From Branchiostoma floridae (Eukaryota > Chordata > Leptocardii > Amphioxiformes > Branchiostomatidae): a DNA stretch of 64,000 nt. Where the stretch lies: positions 14,335,933 through 14,399,932 of the forward strand of contig NC_049986.1 of assembly GCF_000003815.2 (NCBI RefSeq). Direction: 5' to 3'. The notes under the pieces are model-generated. The model saw nothing but the letters and a program-made list of their open reading frames with translations. It was not told the DNA's origin and searched no databases. Below, piece after piece: positions 24,759-35,385 of this stretch (its first letter is position 1; each line of letters opens with the position of its first letter). The translations under genes were made by a program, and so were the position numbers.

Positions 24759-25364
24759 TTAGGGCTACATGTAAATGTAGGGTTACAAGTATCATTCTGC
24801 TATGTAAGGTGGTCTTAAAACTATGCACATGTGCCGACCAATAAAGGCTTTCTTTACTGTTGTTCGTTCACAAATGTTTGCTGTTCGCTCGTTTCTTGTC
24901 AATAATATCCCGCAGAGTCAGGATATAACGTTATGAATATTGATGTGAAGTTAATGCTTGTTTACTTGCCCCAGACTTTTACATGAGATCTATAAGTGAC
25001 TGTCACTTATTGACTCACTTTAAACTGAGATCTAACGTTCAAACACTGCAAAACTTAGATCAATGGGGAAAGAATGCATGAGAACGAAACATAGAATCGA
25101 TCTTGAGCCACTTTTGTCCGAGTAAAACAAACATGACTCTCGTACGTTACAATATTGTTAGTACGTTAGTAATGAAGCTAAACGTATCGAACGTTACCAG
25201 TGCACGTTTGGTTATCATCACCAGTAAAACTAAAAGAAGCGTAGATTATTCAAAGGTGAACATATCCGTGGTAGAATATGCAACGTTAACGTTACCACTT
25301 TTCGGACTGAAATATATTGACTTTTCGCTGTCCCCTCCCATTCAGTGGCATAGCCCTAGCAGAA

Positions 25365-25372
25365 TCACATGA
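25365..25372 (+). promoter_or_regulatory. CLEAR-like E-box in the NEU1 (+) promoter
   Basis: TCACATGA 22 bases before the start codon, followed by TGTTGTCATAAG. The same E-box and GTCATAAG occur in the promoter of the minus-strand paralog. TFEB/TFE3 bind GTCACRTGAC-type sites in lysosomal gene promoters, which fits a lysosomal enzyme. Confidence 0.5.
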
Positions 25373-25394
25373 TATGTTGTCATAAGACGAAAAC

Positions 25395-28300
25395 ATGGCG
25401 GACGGAAGTAGTTTTGTTGCAGTATTGTCCGTCTTTCTCCTCGGTTTGTGCCAACATGGGAGCAGCCAACAACCTAAGCCGGTAAGAACACAGTTACAGG
25501 GTATTTGCTGTTCTCTGTGGTGAAAATTTGTTAGATATAAGCGCCACACTTACTGTCATAACTGTTTTCTAACCTTCCGTCGTCGACTAAGTCAGATGTC
25601 AGTCCATTTGTGCCGTGTAACGCTAACACAAACTCTTGTGTTCCTGGCGATCTGAAGGACAATTCTATGCCTGTTCTTTACTTAAGTTACAACTGACACA
25701 TTATAGGCTATATCACTTCAACTGTTCTGGAACTTCCTTAACTCTTGGTGTTGGGATAACAATGCATTGTCTTTGTTGACATAACGGTGCAGTCAAACGA
25801 GTTCTCGGTTGTGTAACGTAATGTTTACAATTTTTTTAGACTAATAGAACCTTTTACAGTGTTATTCACTTTGGAATTTTCGTGTCCACAACATTTACTT
25901 GGGATGCTCAAATTGTTGTTTTAAAGAAATGTTCACAGCGATTCAGAAACAACTGACTAAACAACAGGTGCACTGTATTCCCCAGGGAGCAGTAATATCG
26001 ACTGGCAAACACAATGAATTGATCTGTTTGATGTGTTCAATTCGTGTGGAAAAATGTCTTTTGTTCTTCTCTCTTCCAGGTTTCACCTCTTATCGTAGAA
26101 GAACAACTTCTGTATGTGGGTGGCACATGGGGAGAGGTCCATACATACAGGTGTGTTCAGTAAAACTAGTATTTTTATAAGTATTAAACATATCAGGTGA
26201 CAGTTGCCTGCAAGTAACGAGCAAAGGAAACTCTGTTGTTTATTCAAGACCAAGAGGGACATAAATGCAGCATGTAGAATCGTATGCCAGAGAACAGATA
26301 CTTAAGCAACTTGAAACAGTTAGACTTCTAATCTACTACCTTCTGCACCTGCTTTGGATACAGATCTTGTCTAGCATGTGCTACCTGAAACATCTGACCA
26401 TTTCTAAAATCTATCCTGTTGCCTCAGTAACTGTCTTCTGTATCTTATCACCAGTATGTTTAAGCTTGAACAAAATTAGACTCTTTTTACTAAATTGCAG
26501 CAGACATACAAATTGTATTTGTATGTCATATACAAATGTATATGCAATTTGAATTCGGTTTTGTGACACTTTTGTAGAGACAATCCTATAGTCCAAAGCA
26601 CAGGTCCCACACTGTTGATAGTCCAATTCCAATTTTAGTATTCTATAACATATAATGTTAAGAACAGATCATAGTGAAACTTTTAGGTGGGTTTGGGTCA
26701 GGGCTTTAGCCAGCTCAAAATTTTTTTCCGTCAGCCAATTACAATCGTCGTGAAAACCGCGAAAATTAATTAGAAGGACTGAACTGAGACCTTGAAAAAC
26801 GGGTTTTAATGAGATTATCGTATGCGAAAGGGCGCCGACACACATTGTCAACAATCATAACAATAGCAAAACAAACGGTGTGTGGTTTTTACGGCCATGG
26901 ACGGCGTCCCCAAGCCGCCTGTAGCTTCCACCAAGGATTTTTGTCCGTCAAGGTTGACGGATTGGTTTTAAAATTTTTCCGTCAGACGCAGCAAATTTCC
27001 GTCAATTGACGGAAAAACGGACGCTGGCTAGACCCCTGGTTTGGGTTCTAAGTTCTAATATATATTATTATTCATCAGAAACTCCAACTACTATTTGTGA
27101 GCTGCATTTATTCAATCTATGCTATACTCGAGTTACAATAGTACACCTGAACCCTGTTCCCTGATCCTCCAGGATCCCCATCATGGTGGGCACTCCCAAG
27201 GGAAACCTCATCACCGTGGTGGAGGCCAGGCAGTACAGCGGAGGGGACTCAGGGCCAAAGTTCATGGCCATCAGGAGGTCAGAGGACAAAGGTCAGGGTG
27301 GTTTTGTAGTAACAGTTGTTTATTTGGATCCCATCAGTAAATTATTTCAATTCTCTTCCTGACACACAAAAGCCTACATCTATTTGTATATGAATGATAT
27401 GATAAAATACTCAATAACGATGGCTATTTATATTAACCATACAATGTGTCATGTCTGATGATAAAGGAGGAAAAAAAACTATTACTTATAAGCCCAAACA
27501 GCCAATTAGAAAGTTCCTATTTGTATTTTTTTCCTCATGTCTTGCAGGTTTCACTTGGTCGGAGATGGACTATGTCCTGAATGATGGCACCTTCCAGGAT
27601 GGCATGAACCTGGGCACCATCCTGGTGGATGAAATCACCAGCGAGGTCTTCATCTTCTACACCCACTGTGCCCACTATGTCAAGTGTGAGGTGTCTACCA
27701 CCTACATGGTGAGCAGTAGGGACGAAGGCAAGTCGTGGAGTCGTCCCAGGAACATCTCACAGGAGATCGGTACCATGATGTTTGCACCAGGGCCTGGCTA
27801 TGGGCTACAGGTGGGTGGCAGAAGACAACCCTTTTTTGGCAGAACCTTGTGTTCTGAGCACTCTCATGTTTACCTTTAATTTCTCTAAACATCTCTGTCA
27901 TTTACCTAAAAATTTATCACTCAGATGTCAGCAAGGTTGAAACAATTATAAAAATGTTGGATTCTACAAACTGTTTTTAAGAAGAAAAAGATACAATTCT
28001 TCTTCATTGAATATTATGCATGTGGTCTTTCATGGCAAGATGTCAGTGCCTTTCCTGTTCTTCAACAATGATCGATTTGGCACTGGGTTTGTACAGTAGG
28101 AGCTCAAGCATTCTTGCTTCTATTACTAAGCTAATTTGAAAGCATTCTTGTTGTGTCAACCACATGCTCCTCTGACTGTCCCTTCTGTAACTTTCATAGA
28201 AAAAGTATGCGCCTCACAAGGGGAGGCTGTTTACATGTGGGCACTCCACACTGAACATGAACGCCATATCATGTCTAGTCAGCGACAATCATGGCAAAAA

Positions 28301-30027
28301 CTGGATTTAGTATGACGCAGTCAAGAGTATACCCTACGGTCAGCACAAGAAGATGGGAGACTTCTGTCCAGGGGAACCTCAGGTACATGCCTTTAAACAT
28401 TTTGTCTTACATTCTTCCCTCCCTGCAGAAAAGGTATGCACCCCACAAGGGCAGGCTGCTGACGTGCGGCCATGGCACGTTGGCCGGGGACGGTGTGTTT
28501 TGCTTGATAAGCGATGACCACGGTGCCCACTGGAGGTACGGCGGTGTCATGAAGAGTATTCCCTACCTGCAGGCCAAGAAAAGGGGGGACTTTGACCCAG
28601 ATGAAAACCAGGTACACACCTCCACAACCCAGGGCACAAAACACGACCCTCCCATCTTTCCCTCTTTGCTGTCCCAGTTACATGTATTACATTTTTACCT
28701 TTAGGGAACTGGGCCTTGTTTTCTGTATATCTCCAGTAGTTGAATCAAATGCTGTAACAATATTCTTTTTCCATCTTTCTATTCAATTTTGAACAATTTT
28801 CCTTTCCTTGTATATGGATTTGTCTCCCAAGATTGTTGTAACATAAGAATCCACTGATGATTTGCATCTCAGTCCAGCTAATTGCACAGTACATGTATAT
28901 GATTAAGACCCTGTTCATACATTCCCCTTAGCCTGTGGAGCTCCCAGATGGATCTATCATAGTCAACGCCAGGAACCAGTACCTGTACCACTGTCACTGC
29001 CGCATCATCATGAGGAGTTACGATGGAGGGGAAACATTCCCCCTGGAGCATCTGTACTTCGATGAGACTCTGATTGATCCAGCAATGACCGCTGGGGCTT
29101 ACTACAGCAACGGGGTCAAGTACTTCAGCAATACAGCTAGTGAGGTCCATCGTAAGTATATGTTCTGACTTGTTAACTTCAGCAATACAGCTAGTGAGGT
29201 CCATCGTATGTATATGTTCTGACTTGTTAACTTCAGCAATACAGCTAGTGAGGTCCATCGTAAGTATATGTTCTGACTTGTTAACTTCAGTAACACAGCT
29301 AGTGAGGTCCATCGTAAGTATCTGTTCTTGTGTACTTCAGTAACACAGCTAATGAAGTCAGTAACACAGCTAGTGAGGTCCATCATAAGTAGCTGTTTTT
29401 GTTTACTTCAGAAACACAGCTAGTGAGATCCATTGTAAATGTCTACTCATAATCATATGGGCTTTAGCAATAATGCTAGCAATACTGTTCGTCATAAGTA
29501 GCTGTTCTTATGTACAAGGCATGGAAGATACAAAAATGAACAATTGCCCTTTTGAGATGTTCTTACAAAAAGGTATATTTGCTGTGGAATGGAGCAATTA
29601 TGGACATTTAGTCTGAAATTTAGTCTGAAATCTGAAATGTTAGTAATTATTGGCAAATTTAGTTTCTGTTTAGGTGAGAATTGGCTGTTTCTGCTTTAAC
29701 ATGATAAAAAGTGCTGTGGATATATGTAGACATGGTGTCTTCAATCAGTTTCTTCTCTTAGGTTTTCTCCCAAATACTGAACTGTGTATTTATGCCATTT
29801 TCCTCCCAGGTTCCAACATGATGCTGAGGTGGAGTTACGACAACGGGACGACGTGGCCTGGTGCATTACCCATCTGGGACAAAGCTGCGGCCTACTCCAC
29901 TCTCATGATGCTGCCCACAAACGACGTGGACGACCAACAACATCTGTACCTGCTGTATGAGAAAGGAGTCAACAGTTCAGCAGAAAGCATCTCCCTGGTG
30001 AAGATTAGTTTGTATGGAAACCTATGA
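25395..30027 (+). CDS. NEU1: NEU1-type lysosomal sialidase, copy A
   Basis: Exo-alpha-sialidase that removes terminal sialic acid from glycoconjugates in lysosomes. Exons: 25395-25481, 26080-26150, 27173-27291, 27548-27810, 28429-28611, 28932-29151, 29810-30027, all phase-consistent, about 390 residues. The start ([20 protein letters not shown]) is a signal peptide. The sialidase arginine motif is YRIP (split by intron 2). Asp-boxes: [38 protein letters not shown] carries the conserved Glu; [21 protein letters not shown] (Tyr region) and the ending VKISLYGNL match human NEU1. A degenerate duplicate of exon 28429-28611 lies at 28200-28382 and would introduce a stop. AATAAA is at 30042-30047. 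The gene lies tail to tail with a paralog. Confidence 0.93.
26699..27038. mobile_element. 340-base hAT-type MITE with perfect 8-base target duplication
   Basis: Ends CAGGGCTTTAGCCAGC and GCTGGCTAGACCCCTG (inverted, two mismatches); CAGGG ends are typical of hAT elements. GTTTGGGT flanks it on both sides (26691-26698 and 27039-27046). No transposase. It sits in NEU1 (+) intron 2, an intron absent from the paralog. Confidence 0.92.
28200..28382 (+). pseudogene. upstream duplicate of the fifth NEU1 (+) exon, with in-frame TAG
   Basis: Acceptor TTTCATAG, 61 codons, donor GTACAT: the same length and phase (0-0) as the exon at 28429-28611. It encodes [18 protein letters not shown] and SDNHGKNW, but codon 37 is TAG (28308-28310) just after the Asp-box. 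Only 46 bases separate it from the next copy. It is either a decayed alternative exon, a stop-introducing regulatory exon, or a sequencing/allelic error. Confidence 0.85.
28429..28611 (+). other. downstream (canonical) copy of the duplicated NEU1 (+) exon
   Basis: Acceptor CCTGCAG, 61 codons, donor GTACAC. It encodes [13 protein letters not shown] and SDDHGAHW, then GDFDPDENQ, matching human NEU1 (CGHGTLERDGVFC). This is the copy used in the model of copy A. Confidence 0.92.
29121..29420 (+). repeat. minisatellite duplicating the 5' splice site of NEU1 (+) exon 28932-29151
   Basis: Unit of 54 bases carrying the exon end TACAGCTAGTGAGGTCCATC, the donor C|GTAAGTA and intron sequence; near-perfect copies begin around 29126, 29180, 29234 and 29288, then decayed copies to about 29420. 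Reading through the first donor soon meets TGA, so only the first donor is productive. Confidence 0.92.
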
Positions 30028-31694
30028 GGAAACTTGGGGAAAATAAACTGATGTCCATATTCAGGTTTTTATTGCATATCATGTTGAAGTATTCAGTGAA
30101 TGTGTAATATGTTCAGTGCAAGTAGTTACTGAATAACAATTATTACACAACAGACCTCTTTTACCTTGTGTTCCTGAGATTCTGCCTTACATTCTGCATA
30201 TTTCACCGGTAACATAAAACCCAGACTGCTGACTTGTTTTCAGCCTGTGAATGTTTGGCCTGATGTGATCAGTCTCAAACCTATGCATATGGTCCATTTA
30301 GCAAAGATAATTGCCATGTATTTTTACATTCTAATAGAGGGATGCAACCTTCATTATGTATGTATACATGGTTTATGTATGTACATACATACATTAAGTA
30401 CTGATGAGCCATGAAAATTGCTTCATGTGGGCTTGTTTTTACTTGCCATTGTGTTCTCTATGTCTAGAACAACATAGTGTGCCATAAGATTGCCAAAGAC
30501 ACATGGGCAATGTACATACATCTGTAATGTACTGTCATTGGTACTATGCTAAGAATATTGATGTTTAATTTCTATGTAGCCATAATTGAAGAATTGTCAG
30601 GTCTTAATGTAAATCAGAAAGTGCAATAGTTGTACTTAGATCAATTTGTGGGGCCAGTTGTACAGGAGTCTGTACCTACCAAAGAAGTATTTATCTTATT
30701 GATTTGTTTCATATATAAGAATTAATGAGATTGAAATAATCCAAGTACTCAACTGTATATTCATGTACAAAGAGATTGAACATTAGCCTATACGTATATA
30801 TGGGTGGCATTTGACACCAAAATTTGTATAGCTTGCCAAGGAGCTTCTTACAGTGCTTAATACATAAAAAGAGCAATACAAATTTTCAAGTTTACGTTGG
30901 TCGTTGTCATGTCTTTATCATTAAGTTCACAAACCACAATACCATAGCTACCTTATCTAGCCCTGCAACAAACATGACAAGACTGAGTAAGGATGTCATA
31001 TACAAGAATAAGCTGCAAGGTTTTACTTTTTGTCCAGTCACATCTATTTTGGAAGGAGTTAACACAACTCACTCATTTTTACATCAGCAGCAGCGTTGGC
31101 ATCATAAGTGCACTTCCTACATAACGGTTAGAATAGATATGTTGTATAAAAGTTTCCTAGTCAAACGCCTTGGTCCTCCATTGAGTAAGGCAAACATTTT
31201 TTAAATACTGCATTAGCACATACATATTTGTACATTTTAAAGTAAAATGTATGATTACTGATACTGTATGTGACCATCCACGACTACTCCAAAAGGATAT
31301 AATGAATAATGATTATAAAAATACATGAATACTACATGTACATTTTGTAGTATAAAGAAACAAAACCTGAGACAATTGCTCTTACACAGTCATAAATACT
31401 TATAAAAATGGCTTTGAATTGTAGAAGTTATTCTTGAAGAATTTGGTCGTCTTAGCCACATGATTATGTATGTAACACGTTCATCCATCCAACAAATTCA
31501 GTTACATTCAATGTTGTGTATATGTACAGTCATGTACTTTGCTCATTGCTTTTTTATCACATTTTTGTTACGTGTCAACATATACAAAAGCTTGATTCTC
31601 CCTCAAAAAAAGTTATGAGGAAAATACACCATAAGATAAATACATCACCAGATACCATATTCTCACCCTAACAATGGTGAGAAGACAGCATTAA
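30028..31694. other. convergent intergenic region between the NEU1 paralogs
   Basis: AT-rich DNA with the AATAAA of copy A at 30042-30047 and a small ATGTATGTACATACAT palindromic run near 30355-30395. No further gene is recognised; an open frame at 30824-31204 has no protein-like features. Confidence 0.6.
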
Positions 31695-34600
31695 TCATAG
31701 CTCTCCATATAAACTAATTTTTGCCAGAGAAATGGTGGAGTAAGCATTTTTCTGTCCCTTCTCGTACAGAAGATAGATGAATCTGCTGTCCTCAGCGTCT
31801 GTGTGCAGCATCATGAGGGTGGAGTAGGCTGCAGCTGCAGGCCAGACTTGGTACGATCCAGCCCAGGTCGTACCATTGTCATAGCTCCAACGTAGAGTCA
31901 TATCCTCCCCTGGTACAAAAAATGTGCATGCCTATTATGTGAAGTATGTTATATGTATCATTCTGTAGCTCCCATGTCTCAATAAGTCAAGGTATGCCCT
32001 GGTGTGCCACGAATATGAAAGACTGACATTTAAAGAAGATGCATGTTTGAAACTTGATGATGACACAATTTCATTTGGGTTATTTCAACTTAAGCAACAG
32101 AGGACTGATAAAAAAGTTTGTTTACAGAAAACCATTTGTGCACAGAAATAGAGTTTAAAATCATTATGCTATGCAGATTTCAAGCACTACAAATTCCTAC
32201 CAACAAACAGACTTACTTGACTTGTCGTTGGCAGGGTTGCTGAAGAACATGACTCCATCATGGTAGTACAGCCCTGCAGCCACTGCCGAGTCCACCAGGG
32301 TCTCATCAAAGTACAGGTGCTGCAGGGGGAACGTCTCTCCGCCATCAAAACTACGGAACACGATACGGCAGCGGCAGTGGTAGTGGTACTGGTTCCTAGC
32401 GTTGATCACTATGGATCCGTCAGGAAGTTCTACTAGCTGGGGGAAAAGAATGAAAACATGTTGAATAGTTGAAGAGATGCAATCATTTACTTAGTGAGAA
32501 ATGCCAACAGGACACAAGTCTCACCAAAAAGAAGTTACTCAATCAACTGGATATGATTTGGGCCAGATCCCAACCTGTTCTCCAATTTAATACTCTAGTA
32601 GATCTCTTTTGCATATCAATTCACAGCTAGGATATAAAAATTCTCTCCAACAAGATTTCTCCAGAGTCACTGACGAAAGACACCAGATAACTGTCTGAAA
32701 CGTCTGACCGTTTCCAAAATCATATCTAGTTCCTTGAGTAATTGCTTTTTGGTGTATCTTATTACCTGCATATCTAACCTTCATTGACAACACAAGTCTC
32801 CCTTGTGTGGCTCTAACTTCTACTAAGAACAATGACAAGTAAAGTCCATACCTGGCTCTCATCTGGATCAAAATCGCCCGTCTTTTTTCCCTGATTGTAA
32901 GGAATGCCCATCATGGCCGAGACACTCTTCCAAGTTTTCCCGTGGTCATCACTCGCTATGCAGAAAACACCATCTGCCGGTAGGGTGCCGTGTCCACAGG
33001 TAAAAAGGCGACCTTTATATGGCGGGTACTTTTTCTAGAAAGAGAAGAATGAACGTGCAATGTGATATCTACCTCAGACTCCCCTGGAACAAAGTCTCCA
33101 AGTTTATGTCGGCCGGTAAGGGGAAGAGACAGAAGGGCCTGTCCTGCTGCCCAGGTTTTGCCGTGGTCATCACTGAAGGCACAAGTGATCATCCTGTTTA
33201 GTGGACTGGAATGGCCACATGTGACCAAACGACCTTGGTAGGGTGCATGCTTTTTCTGGAAATCAAACATGGAGTAAGGACAGGTTATGAGACTACAGTG
33301 TTTTCAGCAGTTAAGGTCAGAAATCATAATTTCTTTCCTTTCTGATCAGCAAATTTCATGACCTTTCGGCTTATTTTTCAAATCTTCACAAACTTTTTCC
33401 AAGCTCCAACCTTTACTGTCAAACTGGCCTTTATATAGATTGTATTAAATACAACATCTTTTATTTGTATGTTTTCAAAAGTCCTGGCACCTTAGCCCCA
33501 AACAGTGCAGTCTACACAGTATTCCTTGTAAGAGTGCAAGGACAAAGACAACAGATAGACTTGCATGAAGAAAAGAAACAAAACAGAAAGTATCATATCT
33601 GGAACATGCACTTTTGCAAGCTGAAAGTAAAGCTGACAGATTTCTTGTTTCTGTAGCATTAAGCAACAAAAATTCTTATCTATGCTTTAAAGTCACATCA
33701 TAGCTTCATTTTCACAGATTCAATTACACAATCCTGTCTTCAATCCCCCCAAAATTACCTGTATTCCAAACCCTGGTCCCGTCTCAAACTCCCTGCCATG
33801 CATCCTGATCATGCCTGTGATGTTGACAGGCTGTCCCCAGGTCTTCCCATCGTCTGTACTGTTCACCACGTACGTTGTAGAAAACGTACACTTGTCAAAG
33901 TGAGGACAGTGAGAGTAGAAGATAAACATGGTCGCAGTTTCATCGTCTACGAGGATGGAGCCCAGTCCAATACCGTCGAAGTAGGTTCCATCATCTAACA
34001 CATATCCTAGTGGCTGCCATGTCATACCTGTAAGATAATCATAAAATAGAGGTCTCATGTACTTAAGGATAACCAAACCTTAAGCACATGTAAGAGCCCA
34101 CCATACATATCGATAATTGTGGGTGTTCTTTCCGGTGCAAGTGGAACAAATAATAACCAGATGTTCAGCTTGGACACATGTAGTTACTATTCAGTACAAA
34201 CCTGGTGTGTTACATGATGAGGTTGGTATTCAATGCAAAAAAATAAATTTGTCTTTTCACCTTTGTCCTCTGACCTGCGGATGGCCAGAAATTTTTCCCC
34301 AGCATCGCCGCTGTTGTACTTCCTGGCTTCACACACGGCGACGAGGTGCCCCCTCGGAGTACGGGACAGCAGTGGGATACGGTACGAACTCACGCCACCC
34401 TGGCCTCCACCGGCGAGCCATATTATCTGCTCCTCCACCAACAATGGGCTGACCTAATACACACACGATATGGTAGAGAAAATAACAATGAATTCTGTAT
34501 CTGGTCCTTGATCTCTTATGTGTATTGTTGTCTGCAATTAACATTGATTTTATAACACCTTGATAATTTTGTTTCATTTTCTGCTGATAGATCCAAATCT

Positions 34601-35357
34601 GAGAACCAAAACTACCGAAGTTCTGACTTCGGGATGAAAAAAGCTAACAAAACATATAAGCTCAAAATTCCCAGCCAGATCATTATCAACAAGGTCTATC
34701 TACCCTGCATACGAATTAGAATCCGGAGTCAGTTTCTTTCGAACTTGCAGAAAAAAACAAAAACGTCGATTTGAAAAACTCACTGGTGCATTGTGCATGC
34801 TGACAGTGACAGTAAGACACTACTAGTAGTGATCTTCTAAAAGTTACGACGTACTGGTTTGTAGTACTTGGTTTGAAGGTAACATGGAAGCCGACCATTT
34901 TGTTATAATTTACAAATCAGACAGGACACAGATTTCGTCAATTGTGCTGTATCTTTATGCACATAGTCACATACCCCAATGGTGCCAATTATCTTCAAAC
35001 CATGGTCGTTCAATTAAGAGGGGATGTGTCCAGCTATTTTAGCTAGGAAGTTTGTTTACAAAGGGAGGTCAACGTCCTTGATAATGGTTTACGCAAGGCA
35101 AGAAGCTGAATGTTTTATAGTACACAGGCGTAGCGTAGCTGAGATTACTAGTACACAAAACTGTACGTCGTTAATGGTTTATAGCGACTCGTTACATGTG
35201 CTATGAAAGCCTATACCGACTATAACTTAGCGTGGTTATAGCAACAAACTTTATCTCTTACTTTACGCTGCGATGATCTCCAAGAAGAGGCGAATGAGGG
35301 CAAAACAGACACCAAAACAATCACTGAAACGATCACAACAAGCTTCACTTCCGCCAT
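31695..35357 (-). CDS. NEU1: NEU1-type lysosomal sialidase, copy B
   Basis: Paralog of copy A. Minus-strand exons: 35357-35262, 34453-34261, 34027-33759, then one of 33255-33073 or 33034-32852, then 32436-32217 and 31909-31695. The signal peptide is MAEVKLVVIVSVIVLVSVLP. It has the YRIP motif, Asp-boxes NSTDDGKTW, SDDHGKTW, SFDGGETF and [34 protein letters not shown], and the ending AKISLYGEL. Exon 34453-34261 corresponds to two exons in copy A, so an intron was gained or lost. Exon 32436-32217 is 220 bases, as in copy A. Both versions of the duplicated exon are open here, predicting two isoforms of about 390 residues that differ in one Asp-box blade. Confidence 0.93.
32523..32757. mobile_element. 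long inverted-repeat MITE (family C) in NEU1 copy B
   Basis: Arms of the type ACCAAAAAGAAGTTACTC ... GGATATGATTT and AAATCATATC ... GTAATTGCTTTTTGGTGT, followed by TATCTTATTACCTG. Related sequences occur at about 14600-14650, 26290-26460 and 50057-50150. Confidence 0.7.
32852..33034 (-). other. downstream copy of the duplicated NEU1 exon, copy B
   Basis: 183 bases, acceptor TTTCTAG, donor GTATGG, phase 0-0. It encodes CGHGTLPADGVFC, SDDHGKTW and GDFDPDESQ, the vertebrate-like version. It is separated by 38 bases from the upstream copy. Confidence 0.92.
33073..33255 (-). other. upstream copy of the duplicated NEU1 exon, copy B (open)
   Basis: 183 bases, acceptor TTTCCAG, donor GTAGAT, phase 0-0. 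It encodes CGHSSPLNRMITC, SDDHGKTW and GDFVPGESE. CGHS and PGE are shared with the upstream copy in the + gene rather than with its own neighbour, so the two versions were separate before the gene duplicated. Confidence 0.9.
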
Positions 35358-35377
35358 GTTGCCTTATGACGACATCG

Positions 35378-35385
35378 TCATGTGA
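35378..35385 (-). promoter_or_regulatory. CLEAR-like E-box in the NEU1 copy B promoter
   Basis: On the minus strand GGTCACATGACG, 20 bases upstream of the ATG, followed by TGTCGTCATAAGG and AACATGGCGGA. The arrangement mirrors the copy A promoter almost base for base. Confidence 0.5.

Noticed and set aside
28878-29386. Minus-strand repeat protein ([18 protein letters not shown] units)
   Set aside because: Antisense shadow of the 54-base donor minisatellite in NEU1 copy A.
30824-31204. 126-codon frame between the sialidase genes
   Set aside because: AT-rich, no recognisable motif, no splice or promoter context; likely chance.
32956-33270. Single open frame running through part of both duplicated NEU1 exons
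   Set aside because: Retaining the 38-base spacer shifts the frame within the second copy; splice signals at all four borders argue for separate exons.
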